Of a stretch of DNA of 64,000 bases, positions 43,001 to 52,281 are shown one piece after another (position 1 is the stretch's first letter; every line of letters starts with the position of its first letter). Location of the stretch: positions 2,251,001-2,315,000 of the forward strand of contig NZ_CP134228.1 in the NCBI RefSeq assembly GCF_031656215.1. Direction: 5' to 3'. A model generated the notes under the pieces. It did not search any database, was not told the origin of the DNA, and saw only the letters and a list, made by a program, of their open reading frames with translations. The stretch is from Mesorhizobium koreense (lineage in GTDB: Bacteria; Pseudomonadota; Alphaproteobacteria; Rhizobiales; Rhizobiaceae). A program made the translations under genes and the position numbers.

Positions 43001-43981
43001 ATGCCGATGATGATCTGCCATGCACCCGAGCCGGGAGGACCGGAGGCCCTGCGCTTCCTGGATGTCGAGCGGCCCCATCCCGCTCCGGACGAGGTCCTGA
43101 TCCGCGTCGGAGCGATCGGCGTGAACCGGCTCGACGCGATGCAACGCGCCGGCGTCTATCCTGTGCCCAAGGGCGCCAATCCCGTGCTTGGCGTCGAATG
43201 CGGCGGCGAGGTGATCGAGGTCGGGGCGGAGGTCCGGGATATCGTTCCCGGGACGCGCGTCGCGGCCCTGCTTTCAGGCGGCGGCTACGCGGAATATGCG
43301 GTGGCGCATTGGCGCCACGTCGTCGCCGTACCCGCCGACTGGGATGACGTGCGCGCGGCCAGCGTGATCGAAACATACTGCACCGCGCATGAGACACTGT
43401 TCGAACTCTCGCGTCTCGCGCCGGGCGAGCGCGTGCTGATTCAGGCCGGCGCGAGCGCGGTCGGCAGCACGGCGATCCGCATGGCCCAGCATATCGGGGC
43501 CGAGATCGTCACCACCACCGGCCGCGAGGAGAAGGCCCGGCGCCTGCGTGACTGGGGTGTGCGGCATGTAGTGAACTATCGCGAAGCGGATTTCGCCGAG
43601 TCTGTCCGCGAGATTTACCCCGACGGAATTGACGTGGTCGAGGATTTCGTCGGACCGGCCTATCTCGCACGTCATATCTCGCTGCTCAGGTGGCGGGGGC
43701 GAATGGCTTTCGTCGGCCTGCTGAGCGGCGGCATGGCTGAAATGGATGTTGCCTCGGTTCTGACCAAGATGCTGCAACTGCGCGGCTTCACCCTTCGTCC
43801 GCACTCCATCGAAGAGAAAGCCCGGATAGTCGAGCGTTTCCGCCAGCGCTGGATGCCGGTTCTTGCCCGAGGCGAGATCGAACCGGTAATCCATGCCGTT
43901 CTGCCGTTCGAAGAGGCGGTCGAGGCCCATCGCATGCTGGAGGCGACGGACAATTTCGGCAAGATCATACTGAGGGTCTGA
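43001..43981 (+). CDS. MDR-family zinc-independent quinone oxidoreductase-like reductase
   Basis: The 326-residue medium-chain dehydrogenase/reductase has a GroES-like N-terminal domain (about 25-130) and a Rossmann domain with VLIQAGASAVGSTAIRMAQ (about 145-163) for NADPH. The catalytic and structural zinc cysteines of alcohol dehydrogenases are absent, as in quinone oxidoreductases and enoyl reductases of the PIG3 type. GGGGG precedes the ATG. It may reduce an unsaturated ketone or acyl intermediate and closes the tightly spaced part of the operon; a 152-bp gap follows. Confidence 0.86.
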   Translation: MPMMICHAPEPGGPEALRFLDVERPHPAPDEVLIRVGAIGVNRLDAMQRAGVYPVPKGANPVLGVECGGEVIEVGAEVRDIVPGTRVAALLSGGGYAEYAVAHWRHVVAVPADWDDVRAASVIETYCTAHETLFELSRLAPGERVLIQAGASAVGSTAIRMAQHIGAEIVTTTGREEKARRLRDWGVRHVVNYREADFAESVREIYPDGIDVVEDFVGPAYLARHISLLRWRGRMAFVGLLSGGMAEMDVASVLTKMLQLRGFTLRPHSIEEKARIVERFRQRWMPVLARGEIEPVIHAVLPFEEAVEAHRMLEATDNFGKIILRV

Positions 43982-44133
43982 AGCAGGGGCTTGGCGGCTT
44001 TCGGATGGCTCTTCCTTTTTTGAGGCCACGTTTTTTTGGGACCACGGCCGGGCTGCGAAAGTACGATTCAACTTTCGCCAATCTGTCTGATAGCCTGCTG
44101 TGCTTTGCGTGAGCATTCGAGGTTCCCTGACAG

Positions 44134-45198
44134 ATGTCTTCGTTGGTAACAGTCGCCACCGTTCATGCGGCTCCGGTCTTCCTCGACAGGGCCGCGACGG
44201 CCGAGAAAGCCATCTCGCTGGTCCGGGAGGCGGCGCGCCACGGCGCCAGGCTTATTGCCTTTCCTGAGACGTTTATTCCGGCCTTTCCCGTTTGGGCTGC
44301 CTTGTGGGCTCCGATCGAAAATCACGATCTCTTCGTCCGAATGGCCGAGCAATCCGTGTCTCCGCACGGCGCTGAAATCCATGCGCTCAGAAGGGAAGCC
44401 AAATCGCTCGGCGTCTGCATCTCGATGGGCATCAGCGAAAGCTCGGATGCCAGCGTAGGCGCGCTTTGGAACAGCAATATCCTGATCGGGCACGACGGCG
44501 CGATCCTCAACCACCATCGCAAGCTCGTTCCCACGTTCTACGAGAAACTCGTCTGGGCCTCAGGCGACGGGGCAGGCCTCAAGGTCTCTTCCACGCCTGT
44601 CGGCCGCGTGGGAAACCTGATCTGCGGGGAAAATACCAACCCGCTGGCCCGCTATGCCCTGATGGCGCAGAGCGAGCAGATCCATATTTCGAGTTGGCCG
44701 CCGATGTGGCCGACCCGACGCCCCAGCGTCGGCGGGAATTTCAACAATGTCGCGGCCAACAGAATTCGCGCAAGCGCGCATTCGTTCGAGGCAAAAGCGT
44801 TCGGGATCGTCACGGCCGGGTACATGGACAAGGCGATGAGGGAATTTCTCATCGCGCGTGATCCCGGCGTTGCCGATATCATCGACGGGACTCCGCGCGC
44901 GGCAAGCTTCTTCGTCGATCCGACGGGAGAGACGCTCGGGGACCATCTGCAGGAGGAAGAAGGCATCGGCTATGCCGAGTTCGACCTGCGGCGATGCATC
45001 GAGCCCAAACAGTTCCACGATGTGGTCGGCTACTACAACCGCTTCGACGTCTTCGACGTCACGATCAACCGCAAGCGGCTCTCCCCGGCCAGGTTCGTCG
45101 ATCTTCCGGAAACGGATGAGATGCCGCTAGGCGAGGATGGCGACGACATGCCGTCCCGCACGCGACATGCCGGGAACGGCCGCAATGCGGATACCTGA
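44134..45198 (+). CDS. Nitrilase-family carbon-nitrogen hydrolase
   Basis: The 354-residue enzyme shows the Glu-Lys-Cys triad of nitrilases: Glu45 in FPETFIP, Lys130 in HHRKLVPT and Cys164 in LICGENTNPLARYAL, plus Glu137 in FYEKLVW. Spacing and the CGENTNP context match true nitrilases and cyanide hydratases rather than N-carbamoyl amino acid amidases. The charged C-terminal tail after about residue 320 is not conserved. It follows the catabolic operon after 152 bp without a clear terminator and converges on soxG. Converting a nitrile to a carboxylic acid that feeds the pathway is one option. Confidence 0.87.
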   Translation: MSSLVTVATVHAAPVFLDRAATAEKAISLVREAARHGARLIAFPETFIPAFPVWAALWAPIENHDLFVRMAEQSVSPHGAEIHALRREAKSLGVCISMGISESSDASVGALWNSNILIGHDGAILNHHRKLVPTFYEKLVWASGDGAGLKVSSTPVGRVGNLICGENTNPLARYALMAQSEQIHISSWPPMWPTRRPSVGGNFNNVAANRIRASAHSFEAKAFGIVTAGYMDKAMREFLIARDPGVADIIDGTPRAASFFVDPTGETLGDHLQEEEGIGYAEFDLRRCIEPKQFHDVVGYYNRFDVFDVTINRKRLSPARFVDLPETDEMPLGEDGDDMPSRTRHAGNGRNADT

Positions 45199-45313
45199 AG
45201 GGTTGTGGTTCGAGCTGTAGCAATGCCGTAGTCGCGGGTACGCCCGCTCACTTCCTCAAAGCGGCGAGTTGAAGGTCGATCTCGCAGCCGATCTTCCCGA
45301 TAATTCGAAGTGC

Positions 45314-45865
45314 TCAGCCCAGGTCAGTGAGCTTTTCGGGCGCGTCACAACCGAATTCGAGGGAAGCTTCGCGCAACGACTCCCACAGGCTGTCGGCAAA
45401 GCTGGATGTGACGATAAGGTCGTAGCGGTTGGCGGCCGTGCGGGTGACCTGGACCGTGAGATGACCGAAGGCCGTCATGGCTGAAGCGCCCTCCGGAAAG
45501 GAATCGGGGGCGAGATCCATGCCGATGCCTTTCGCAAGCATTTCACGAACATCCGGACCATCGGCGACAATCACCGTACGGCTGTCGCTCTGGTCGAGGA
45601 ATGATGCTTCGGCGCCAAGGCCAGCGGCAAGGGATTGTCGCAGCTTCGCCGTTGCCGCGCCGGTTTCGGCGATGATCAGCCATTTATCGCGCCCAACGGA
45701 GCGGGGAAGAACACCGACGGCAGAGGCGATAGTCATGAGCCGCTTTGCTACGGCGTCGTGCGCTTTCGCTGAGGCAAGGACGAGGAAGATCGCGGCCGGA
45801 AGAGTGGCTGCGAGCATAACCGTCGGCGTCCTGGTTCGTCCAGCGCCGTTGGCAACATCAGACAT
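45314..45865 (-). CDS. soxG: Sarcosine oxidase gamma subunit
   Basis: The 183-residue product is the small gamma subunit of heterotetrameric sarcosine oxidase, recognised by its position after soxA and by the C-terminal segments AFGHLTVQVTRTAANRYDLI and FADSLWESLREASLEFG, typical of SoxG. ATG 45865 has GGGAGG 6 bp upstream and overlaps the soxA end by 8 bp. It is the last gene of the soxBDAG operon. The region down to 45199, toward the convergent nitrilase gene, holds only a small GCGGG-tacg-CCCGC hairpin at 45234-45247. Confidence 0.87.
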   Translation of the reverse strand: MSDVANGAGRTRTPTVMLAATLPAAIFLVLASAKAHDAVAKRLMTIASAVGVLPRSVGRDKWLIIAETGAATAKLRQSLAAGLGAEASFLDQSDSRTVIVADGPDVREMLAKGIGMDLAPDSFPEGASAMTAFGHLTVQVTRTAANRYDLIVTSSFADSLWESLREASLEFGCDAPEKLTDLG

Positions 45866-48806
45866 GGAGCCTCCCATTTTCCCGATCGACGAAGCAGGCT
45901 TCGCAGACGACGGCGAGGAATTCCTCTCCGCGCAGCCCGTCCCATATCCTGATTTCCTCGCCATGGCGGGCGCGTCCATGCTTGAGCAACGCCAGGGCGA
46001 CGTGATGGCCGAGCGCAGGCGAATAGCAGGCGGAGGTGACGTGGCCCTGGTCGTTCTCGGTCGACGGCGGTGCCTCGCGTTCCAGCAGATGAGAACCAGT
46101 CCGGATGATGCGATCGGCGCCGACAGGCTTCAACCCGACGAGCTGCATTCGATCCCCGGCGGCCAGCGCCTCGCGGCCGAGCATCGGGCGCCCGACATAG
46201 TCCTTGGCCTGTGACGCCATTCTGCCCATGCCGATATCGTCTGGAACCACCGTGCCGTTGATCTCGGCGTGGGTAACATGGCCCTTCTCGATGCGCAGCA
46301 CCGAGAGCGCTTCCGTGCCGTAGGGCATGATGCCGTGTTTCGCGCCCGCTTCCATGACAGCGTCGGCAACACGCTTGCCCGCGCGCGCCGGCACGGCAAG
46401 CTCATAGGCGAGCTCACCTGAAAACGAGATGCGGAAAAGCCTCGCCGGCACCGCGCCCAGAACCGTGACATCAGCCGCGGCCAGGAAGGGGAACGCTTCG
46501 TTCGAGACATCGCGGTCCACCAGTTCGGCGATCACGTCGCGGGATTTCGGTCCGGCGATCGCCATCTGCGCCCATTGGTCGGAGACAGAGGCGAAACGCA
46601 CGTCGAGCTCCGGCCACAAGACCTGCGCACAGAATTCCAGATGCGTCATGACGCCGGCGGCCTGCGCCGTCGTCGTGGTCATGAAATAATGGTCCTCGGC
46701 GAAGCGGCTTGTCGTGCCGTCGTCGAAGATGAAGCCGTCCTCGCGCAGCATCAGTCCGTAGCGCGCCTTGCCGATCGGGAGCTTGGCGAAACCGTTGCAG
46801 TAGATGCGGTTCAGGAATTCCGGAGCGTCGGGACCGAAGATCTCGATCTTGCCGAGGGTGGAGACATCGCAGATGCCGACATTGGCGCGGACATTGGCCG
46901 CCTCGCGATCCGCGCTCTGGCGCCAATGGGTCTCGCCTTCCCGGGGGAACCAGGCGGAGCGATACCAGAGCCCGGCTTCCACGAAGACGGCGCCATTCGC
47001 CTCGGCCCAGCCATGCAATGGCGATTTGCGCACCGGTTGGAAGTGCTTTTCGCGATTGGCGCCCACGATCGCGCCGAAGGAAACCGGCGTATAGAAGGGG
47101 CGGAAGGTGGTCGTGCCGATCTCCGCCGGCGACTTCCCCTGTGCCTCGGCGACGATGCCGATCGCGTTCAGGTTGGACAGCTTGCCCTGGTCGGTGGCCA
47201 TTCCCGTGGTGGTGTAGCGCTTCGCGTGCTCGATATGGCCGTAGCCTTCACGTACGGCCAGGCCGAGATCGGAGACGGCCACGTCATTCTGGAAATCGAC
47301 GAAGGCTTTGGCGCGAGACTCCTTGACATGCCAGAGCGCTTTGAACCCGGCGCCGGTCTCTTTCGCCGTCTTGGGCGGATCGAAGCGAGCCGGTTTGATG
47401 CCTAGTTCGCCGAGCGCGGCTTTGGCCTTCTCGATACCGTCGCGTAGGCAGTCGGCGAGACCATAGATGCCGGCAGCGGACCCGGTTACTGCCAGCCCGC
47501 CGATCTCGGGGGCGAGAAAGGCTTGCAGGCCTTCATTCCATATAGGACGGCCGCCGCGCTGGCAGGCGAGATTGATGATCGGGGTATAACCGCCTGACAT
47601 CGCCAGCGCGTCGACGCCGATCCGCTCGTATTTTCCGTTGCTGAGGATTTCGATGCCTTTGAGGCTTTTCCCGCCGAAGGTGCGCGTCACCAGCCCGCCG
47701 GGGATGGTGCGGGTTGCCGCCGACGTGGCCGAAGAGGCGGCGCGGCTGTCGATTACCGCCGCCACCTCGACGCCGCGTGCCTGCAGATCACGCGCCGTAC
47801 GGTAGGCGGCGTCACCATTGGTGAAGATTGCGACTTTCCTGCCCGGCGCCACGGCGTAGCGGTTGAGATAGGTGCGCATCGCGCCGGCGATCATGATGCC
47901 GGGCCGGTCGTTACCGCCGAACACCAACGGACGCTCTTCGGCGCCACTCGCCAGAACGGCGCGCTTTGCCACGATGCGCCAAAGCCGCTCGACAGGAAGC
48001 GCCTCGTCTATTTCGGCGCGATGTTTCTGCACCCGTTCGAGCGCGCCGAACACGTTGGAATCATACCAGCCGAAGGCAGTGGTGCGCAAAAGCACCCGCA
48101 CATTCGGCATGGTGTCAAGCTCGTCCGCGACCTGCCGCGCCCAGTCCGGCGCCTCCATATTGTCAACGCTCTCGCGTTCACCGAGGAGCGAGCCGCCGGG
48201 AAGCGACTGCTCGTCGACGAGGACGACACGCGCGCCGGAGCGCGCCGCGGTCAGCGCCGCCATCAGGCCGGCGGGGCCGGCGCCGATCACCAGCAGGTCA
48301 CAATGTGCCCAGCGCTTTTCGAAACGGTCCGGGTCCCGCTCGTAGCTTGCCTTGCCGAGTCCTGCCGCACGGCGGATCAGCGGCTCGTAGAGCTTCTCCC
48401 AGAGAGCTCCCGGCCACATGAAGGTCTTGTAGTAGAAACCGGCGGCGAGGAAAGGCGAGAAAAGCTGGTTGACGGCGCCCAGATCGAAGCCGAGCGAAGG
48501 CCAGCGGTTCTGGCTCTTGGCGACCATGCCTTCGTGAAGCTCCGCCATGGTGGCGCGCACATTAGGCTCGCGCCGCCCGCCCGTGCCGACGGTTACCAGA
48601 GCGTTGGGTTCGGCTGAGCCCGCGGTCAGGATTCCGCGTGGGCGGTGGTATTTGAAACTGCGGCCCACGAGGCGTCGCCCATTGGCGAGCAGGGCCGAGG
48701 CCAGCGTGTCGCCGGCGAAGCCCGAGAGTTTCTGTCCGTCGAAGGTGAAGTCGATCGGGCGGGAACGATCGATCAGGCCACCCTGCGGGAGACGCCGGGA
48801 ACTCAT
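45858..48806 (-). CDS. soxA: Sarcosine oxidase alpha subunit
   Basis: The 982-residue protein is the large alpha subunit. It has an N-terminal ferredoxin-like (Fer2_4) region (about 20-110, SFKYHRPRGILTAG), an NAD-binding pyridine nucleotide-disulfide-type domain (LLVIGAGPAGLMAALTAARSG at about 172) and a C-terminal GcvT-like folate-binding half (about 600-970). It oxidises sarcosine with the beta subunit to glycine, H2O2 and, with folate, 5,10-methylene-tetrahydrofolate. ATG 48806 overlaps soxD's stop (ATGA). The open frame further upstream runs through soxD and is rejected. Length is normal. Confidence 0.93.
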   Translation of the reverse strand: MSSRRLPQGGLIDRSRPIDFTFDGQKLSGFAGDTLASALLANGRRLVGRSFKYHRPRGILTAGSAEPNALVTVGTGGRREPNVRATMAELHEGMVAKSQNRWPSLGFDLGAVNQLFSPFLAAGFYYKTFMWPGALWEKLYEPLIRRAAGLGKASYERDPDRFEKRWAHCDLLVIGAGPAGLMAALTAARSGARVVLVDEQSLPGGSLLGERESVDNMEAPDWARQVADELDTMPNVRVLLRTTAFGWYDSNVFGALERVQKHRAEIDEALPVERLWRIVAKRAVLASGAEERPLVFGGNDRPGIMIAGAMRTYLNRYAVAPGRKVAIFTNGDAAYRTARDLQARGVEVAAVIDSRAASSATSAATRTIPGGLVTRTFGGKSLKGIEILSNGKYERIGVDALAMSGGYTPIINLACQRGGRPIWNEGLQAFLAPEIGGLAVTGSAAGIYGLADCLRDGIEKAKAALGELGIKPARFDPPKTAKETGAGFKALWHVKESRAKAFVDFQNDVAVSDLGLAVREGYGHIEHAKRYTTTGMATDQGKLSNLNAIGIVAEAQGKSPAEIGTTTFRPFYTPVSFGAIVGANREKHFQPVRKSPLHGWAEANGAVFVEAGLWYRSAWFPREGETHWRQSADREAANVRANVGICDVSTLGKIEIFGPDAPEFLNRIYCNGFAKLPIGKARYGLMLREDGFIFDDGTTSRFAEDHYFMTTTTAQAAGVMTHLEFCAQVLWPELDVRFASVSDQWAQMAIAGPKSRDVIAELVDRDVSNEAFPFLAAADVTVLGAVPARLFRISFSGELAYELAVPARAGKRVADAVMEAGAKHGIMPYGTEALSVLRIEKGHVTHAEINGTVVPDDIGMGRMASQAKDYVGRPMLGREALAAGDRMQLVGLKPVGADRIIRTGSHLLEREAPPSTENDQGHVTSACYSPALGHHVALALLKHGRARHGEEIRIWDGLRGEEFLAVVCEACFVDRENGRLHV

Positions 48807-49090
48807 GTCCGGTCTCCCGCGAGCCCGCGTGCCCGGGCGTCGGCGACGTCGTAGACGGCGTGGCTCATATTGTCCCGCTCGACGATCAGCCAACTGCCGC
48901 AGCCGGCGCCATGATACCAATGCTCGCGCAGGCGTCCGCGCGGGTTCGCTCGCAGATAGACGGCAGAGAACCATTGCGGATCGTCTATCGGCGTACCCCA
49001 GGCGGGGCGATTGTCAGGCACGGCGCCGCGGATGGTGAACTCCTCCTTCGGGCGCATGCCGCAGTGGGGGCAGGGGATGAGACTGGCCAT
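48803..49090 (-). CDS. soxD: Sarcosine oxidase delta subunit
   Basis: The 95-residue delta subunit begins MASLIPCPHCGMRPKEEF, where CPHCG starts the zinc-binding site of the family, and ends with the conserved WFSAVYLRANPRG and HGAGCGSWL segments. It is a structural subunit of the heterotetramer. It lies 9 bp after soxB and overlaps soxA by 4 bp. Confidence 0.93.
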   Translation of the reverse strand: MASLIPCPHCGMRPKEEFTIRGAVPDNRPAWGTPIDDPQWFSAVYLRANPRGRLREHWYHGAGCGSWLIVERDNMSHAVYDVADARARGLAGDRT

Positions 49091-49099
49091 CGTCGTTTC

Positions 49100-50350
49100 C
49101 TAATGGAGATTTGCCTGGGCGCCGCGGCCGTTCTCGTCGATGAGATAGCCGCGCGCGAAGCGGTCGAGCCGCATCTCGCGCGCCACCGGATGCGGCTCGT
49201 CGCGGGCGATCAGATGGGCGAAGCACCAGCCGGAGGCCGGGGTTGCCTTGAAGCCGCCATAGCACCAGCCGCAATTGAGATAGAGGTTGGGGATGGGCGT
49301 CTTGTCGATGATCGGCGATCCGTCCATCGACATGTCCATGACGCCGCCCCAGGAACGCAGCGCCTTGACGCGCGACAGGCCCGGGAACATCGCCAGGCCT
49401 GCCTCGAAGACATGCTCGACCGTCGCCAGATTGCCGCGCTGGGCATAGGAATTGTAGCCGTCGATATCACCGCCGAAGACCAGCCCGCCCTTGTCCGATT
49501 GCGAGATGTAGAAATGGCCGGCGCCGAAGGTCACGACGGTGTCGATGAAGGGTTTCAGGCCCTCGGAGACGAAGGCCTGCAGTACATGGCTCTCGATGGG
49601 CAGGCGCAGCCCGGCCATGGCGCCGACGACGGAGGAATTGCCGGCAGCCGCGAGTGCCAGCCGGTCGCAGCCGATGAAGCCGCGGGTCGTCTCGACCCCC
49701 TTGGCCCGGCCGTTCTCCACGCGGATGCCGGTCACCTCGCAATGCTGGATGATATCCACGCCCATTTCATCGGCGCCGCGTCCGTAACCCCAGGCGACCG
49801 CGTCATGACGAACCGTGCCGCCGCGCCGCTGCAACAGCGCGCCCATGATAGGGAAGCGCGCATTGTCGTAGTCGAAGAAGGGCAACATGCGGCGCACGCC
49901 CTCGCGGTCCAGCAATTCGGCATCGACGCCATGCATGCGCATGGCATTGCCGCGGCGGGTGAAGGCGTCGCGCTGGGCGTCGGAATGATAGAGATTGAGC
50001 ACGCCGCGCTGGGAGACCATGGCGTTGAAGTTGAATTCCTGCTCCAGCCCCTCCCACAGTTTAAGGGACCATTCGTAGAAAGGCTCGTTGCCGGGCAGAA
50101 GGTAGTTGGAGCGGATGAGGGTCGTGTTGCGGCCGATATTGCCCGAGCCGAGCCAGCCCTTTTCCACAATAGCGACGTTGCGGATGCCATGTTCTTTGGC
50201 AAGGTAATAGGCGGTGGCGAGGCCGTGGCCGCCGCCACCGACGATGACGACATCGTAACGGCTCTTCGGTTCCGGCTCACGCCAGACAGGCGTCCAGTTG
50301 CGGTTGCCCGAAAGGGCGTTGGTGATGAGAGACGCAAACGAATAGCGCAT
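49100..50350 (-). CDS. soxB: Sarcosine oxidase beta subunit
   Basis: The 416-residue flavoprotein contains the FAD motif VVIVGGGGHGLATAYYL (about 34-50) and GSGNIGRNTTLIRSNY, the hallmarks of SoxB, which carries the sarcosine oxidation site and, in studied enzymes, a covalent FMN. The closing TPASGWCFAHLIA stretch is also conserved. It starts the soxB-soxD-soxA-soxG operon, divergent from the GlxA-type regulator across an 87-bp gap. A second SoxB-like gene lies at 1-451. Confidence 0.93.
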   Translation of the reverse strand: MRYSFASLITNALSGNRNWTPVWREPEPKSRYDVVIVGGGGHGLATAYYLAKEHGIRNVAIVEKGWLGSGNIGRNTTLIRSNYLLPGNEPFYEWSLKLWEGLEQEFNFNAMVSQRGVLNLYHSDAQRDAFTRRGNAMRMHGVDAELLDREGVRRMLPFFDYDNARFPIMGALLQRRGGTVRHDAVAWGYGRGADEMGVDIIQHCEVTGIRVENGRAKGVETTRGFIGCDRLALAAAGNSSVVGAMAGLRLPIESHVLQAFVSEGLKPFIDTVVTFGAGHFYISQSDKGGLVFGGDIDGYNSYAQRGNLATVEHVFEAGLAMFPGLSRVKALRSWGGVMDMSMDGSPIIDKTPIPNLYLNCGWCYGGFKATPASGWCFAHLIARDEPHPVAREMRLDRFARGYLIDENGRGAQANLH

Positions 50351-50437
50351 GGATCAAATCCTTCGACCGCCGCGAAATATGCGGAAACGAACGGCAGGCC
50401 CTTGTCTGTGAAGGACGGATACAGATATGAATGAGAC

Positions 50438-51403
50438 ATGGTTATAGAGCCAACTCCCGGCGTCCAGCATTTCGGCTTCATCCCGCTGCCGGGCTTCGCC
50501 CTCATGTCGTACGCTACCGCCGTCGAGCCGCTGCGTGCGGCCAACCGGCTCGCCGGACGGCCGCTCTATCGCTGGACAAATTATATCGTCTCCGGCGAGG
50601 AGACCGTCTCGTCATCCGGCGCGAGCGTCCGTGGCGAGCGACTGCCCGTGGATCGGGGCTCGCTGCATACCGTATTCGTGACGGCGGGCGGCGAGCCGAA
50701 AGACTGGATGGTACCGCCGGTTATCAGTTGCCTGCGCCGGCTCGCACGCCAGGGTGTGCGGATCGGCGGCATCGCCGGCGGGCCCTATCTGATGGCGGCA
50801 GCAGGACTACTCGCCGAACGCCGCTTCACGATACACTGGGAGCACGTCGAAGCGCTGATGGAGGCGTTCCCGACGCTGAAGCCCGAGCGCTCACGCTTTA
50901 TCCTGGACCGCGACCGGCTGACCTGCGGCGGCGGCATCGCGCCGATGGACATGATGCACGCCCTGATCACGGAACGCATGGGCGCGGCATTCGCAAGGCG
51001 CGTAAGCGACTGGTTCCTGCACACCCATGTCGATATGCCGTCCGCCCCGCAACGCGCCTCGCTGGCGGAGCGCTATGGCGTCCACCACCCCGTGCTGCTC
51101 GCTATATTGGAGAAGATGGAGACGACGCTTTCCGCGCCTCTCGACCGCATCACGATGGCCTCGTTCGCAGGCATCAGCCCGCGCCATCTCGACCGGTTGT
51201 TCCAGACGCGGCTACGGACTTCGTTCCTGCATCATTACCACCAGTTGCGGCTCGCCCATGCGCGTAACCTCCTGCGCCAAAGCGCGCTGTCGGTTACGGA
51301 GATCGGATTCGCCTGCGGTTTTGCCAGCAGTTCACACTTCGCGCGCTGCTACCGTGCGCAATTCGGCATGACGCCGAGCGGAGAGCGCACAAGAGCTGTA
51401 TAG
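50438..51403 (+). CDS. GlxA-family AraC-type transcriptional regulator
   Basis: The 321-residue protein has an N-terminal DJ-1/PfpI-like domain (about 8-180) and a C-terminal AraC helix-turn-helix pair (about 215-315; ISPRHLDRLFQTRL and VTEIGFACGFASSSHFARCY). It is the same architecture as GbdR, the glycine betaine/dimethylglycine-responsive activator of sarcosine oxidase genes in Pseudomonas, and it is divergent from soxB, so local activation of the sox operon is likely. It converges with the GntR gene at 51423 after 19 bp. Confidence 0.88.
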   Translation: MVIEPTPGVQHFGFIPLPGFALMSYATAVEPLRAANRLAGRPLYRWTNYIVSGEETVSSSGASVRGERLPVDRGSLHTVFVTAGGEPKDWMVPPVISCLRRLARQGVRIGGIAGGPYLMAAAGLLAERRFTIHWEHVEALMEAFPTLKPERSRFILDRDRLTCGGGIAPMDMMHALITERMGAAFARRVSDWFLHTHVDMPSAPQRASLAERYGVHHPVLLAILEKMETTLSAPLDRITMASFAGISPRHLDRLFQTRLRTSFLHHYHQLRLAHARNLLRQSALSVTEIGFACGFASSSHFARCYRAQFGMTPSGERTRAV

Positions 51404-51422
51404 TGGGATATCATCGCCGGAT

Positions 51423-52178
51423 TCAGCCGCGCCGCCCCGACGGTTCCAGGCCCATTCGGTCTTGGAGGTGGAAGGAATCGATATCGCCCGACCGCCCGAG
51501 CAATTGCCGCGTGAGCCGCTCCCTGAAGAGAACGGTGTGGCGCTGCGCGACACTATCGGCCTCGTCCCCGTCGCCGGCCTCGATCGCTGCGAAGAGATCC
51601 CGGTGGTCCTGCATGGTCTGCTTCAGGTGATCGTCACCGACATAGCCGGCCCGAGCACCGACGATGAAGCATTGGCGCGACAGTCTCAACGTGTCGATGG
51701 AGACGGTTTCGTAGAAGCCGTGCAGAACGGTACTCGCCGCGGCCTTGGCGACCTCCATGTGAAAGTGATGGTTCGCCTCGCTCAACCGGGCCTCGTCGGG
51801 CGATTCCGCCTCGGCTTCGAATATCTGAAGCGCTTTCCACATGGCCGTCAGATGTGCCGGCTCCCGGCGAAGTGCTGCCAGGCGATGCAACGCGCGCGAC
51901 AGAAGCATCAGGCCCTCGAACACATCGCGCAATTGCGAAATATCGAAGGAAGCCACGCGAACCTGCCGCCCATCGCGCAGCAGCAAGCCCTCCGATACGA
52001 GACGAATGATCGCTTCCCGGACGGGTGTTCGCGAAACGCCTGATTTCTGCACGATGCCGGCTTCGTCGATCACAGAGCTTGGCGCGAATTCCATGGACAG
52101 GATTTTCTCGCGTATCTCGCCATAGATGCGATCCGCGTTCCGCTGGCCGACGTCACTGTTTCGAGTGGCATTTCCCAT
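51423..52178 (-). CDS. GntR-family transcriptional regulator, FCD (FadR-like) subfamily
   Basis: The 251-residue protein has a winged helix-turn-helix (about 16-80; ADRIYGEIREKILSM and SGVSRTPVREAIIRL) and an all-helical FCD effector domain (about 88-220), where the metal-binding pattern is visible around SEANHHFHMEVAKA. It is divergent from the second hydantoinase operon, and a palindrome (52237-52251) sits between that operon's -35 and -10 boxes, so repression of 52282-59939 is the likely role. FCD effectors are commonly carboxylic acids. Confidence 0.9.
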   Translation of the reverse strand: MGNATRNSDVGQRNADRIYGEIREKILSMEFAPSSVIDEAGIVQKSGVSRTPVREAIIRLVSEGLLLRDGRQVRVASFDISQLRDVFEGLMLLSRALHRLAALRREPAHLTAMWKALQIFEAEAESPDEARLSEANHHFHMEVAKAAASTVLHGFYETVSIDTLRLSRQCFIVGARAGYVGDDHLKQTMQDHRDLFAAIEAGDGDEADSVAQRHTVLFRERLTRQLLGRSGDIDSFHLQDRMGLEPSGRRG

Positions 52179-52227
52179 GACGAATCAAAGGCCTCCCTCG
52201 TTATCGACATATTCTGGCACTGCCTGA

Positions 52228-52256
52228 TTGACAAGATATCCAATTTGGATACAAAT
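52228..52256 (+). promoter_or_regulatory. Promoter with embedded operator for the second hydantoinase operon
   Basis: TTGACA (52228-52233) and a weak -10 ACAAAT (52251-52256) are separated by exactly 17 bp. The spacer is largely the palindrome TATCCAA-T-TTGGATA (52237-52251, perfect 7-bp arms). A GntR-type repressor bound there would exclude RNA polymerase. The divergent gntR-FCD gene begins 59 bp away at 52178. Confidence 0.65.
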
Positions 52257-52281
52257 AATATCCATCGAGGAGAAAAATGCA

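Noticed and set aside
45234-45247. Terminator between nitrilase and soxG
   Set aside because: A 5-bp GCGGG/CCCGC hairpin without T-runs on either strand is too weak to call.
48807-48974. Upstream extension of soxA to 48974
   Set aside because: It runs through soxD in another frame and gives an Arg-rich peptide; ATG 48806 in the ATGA overlap is the standard arrangement.
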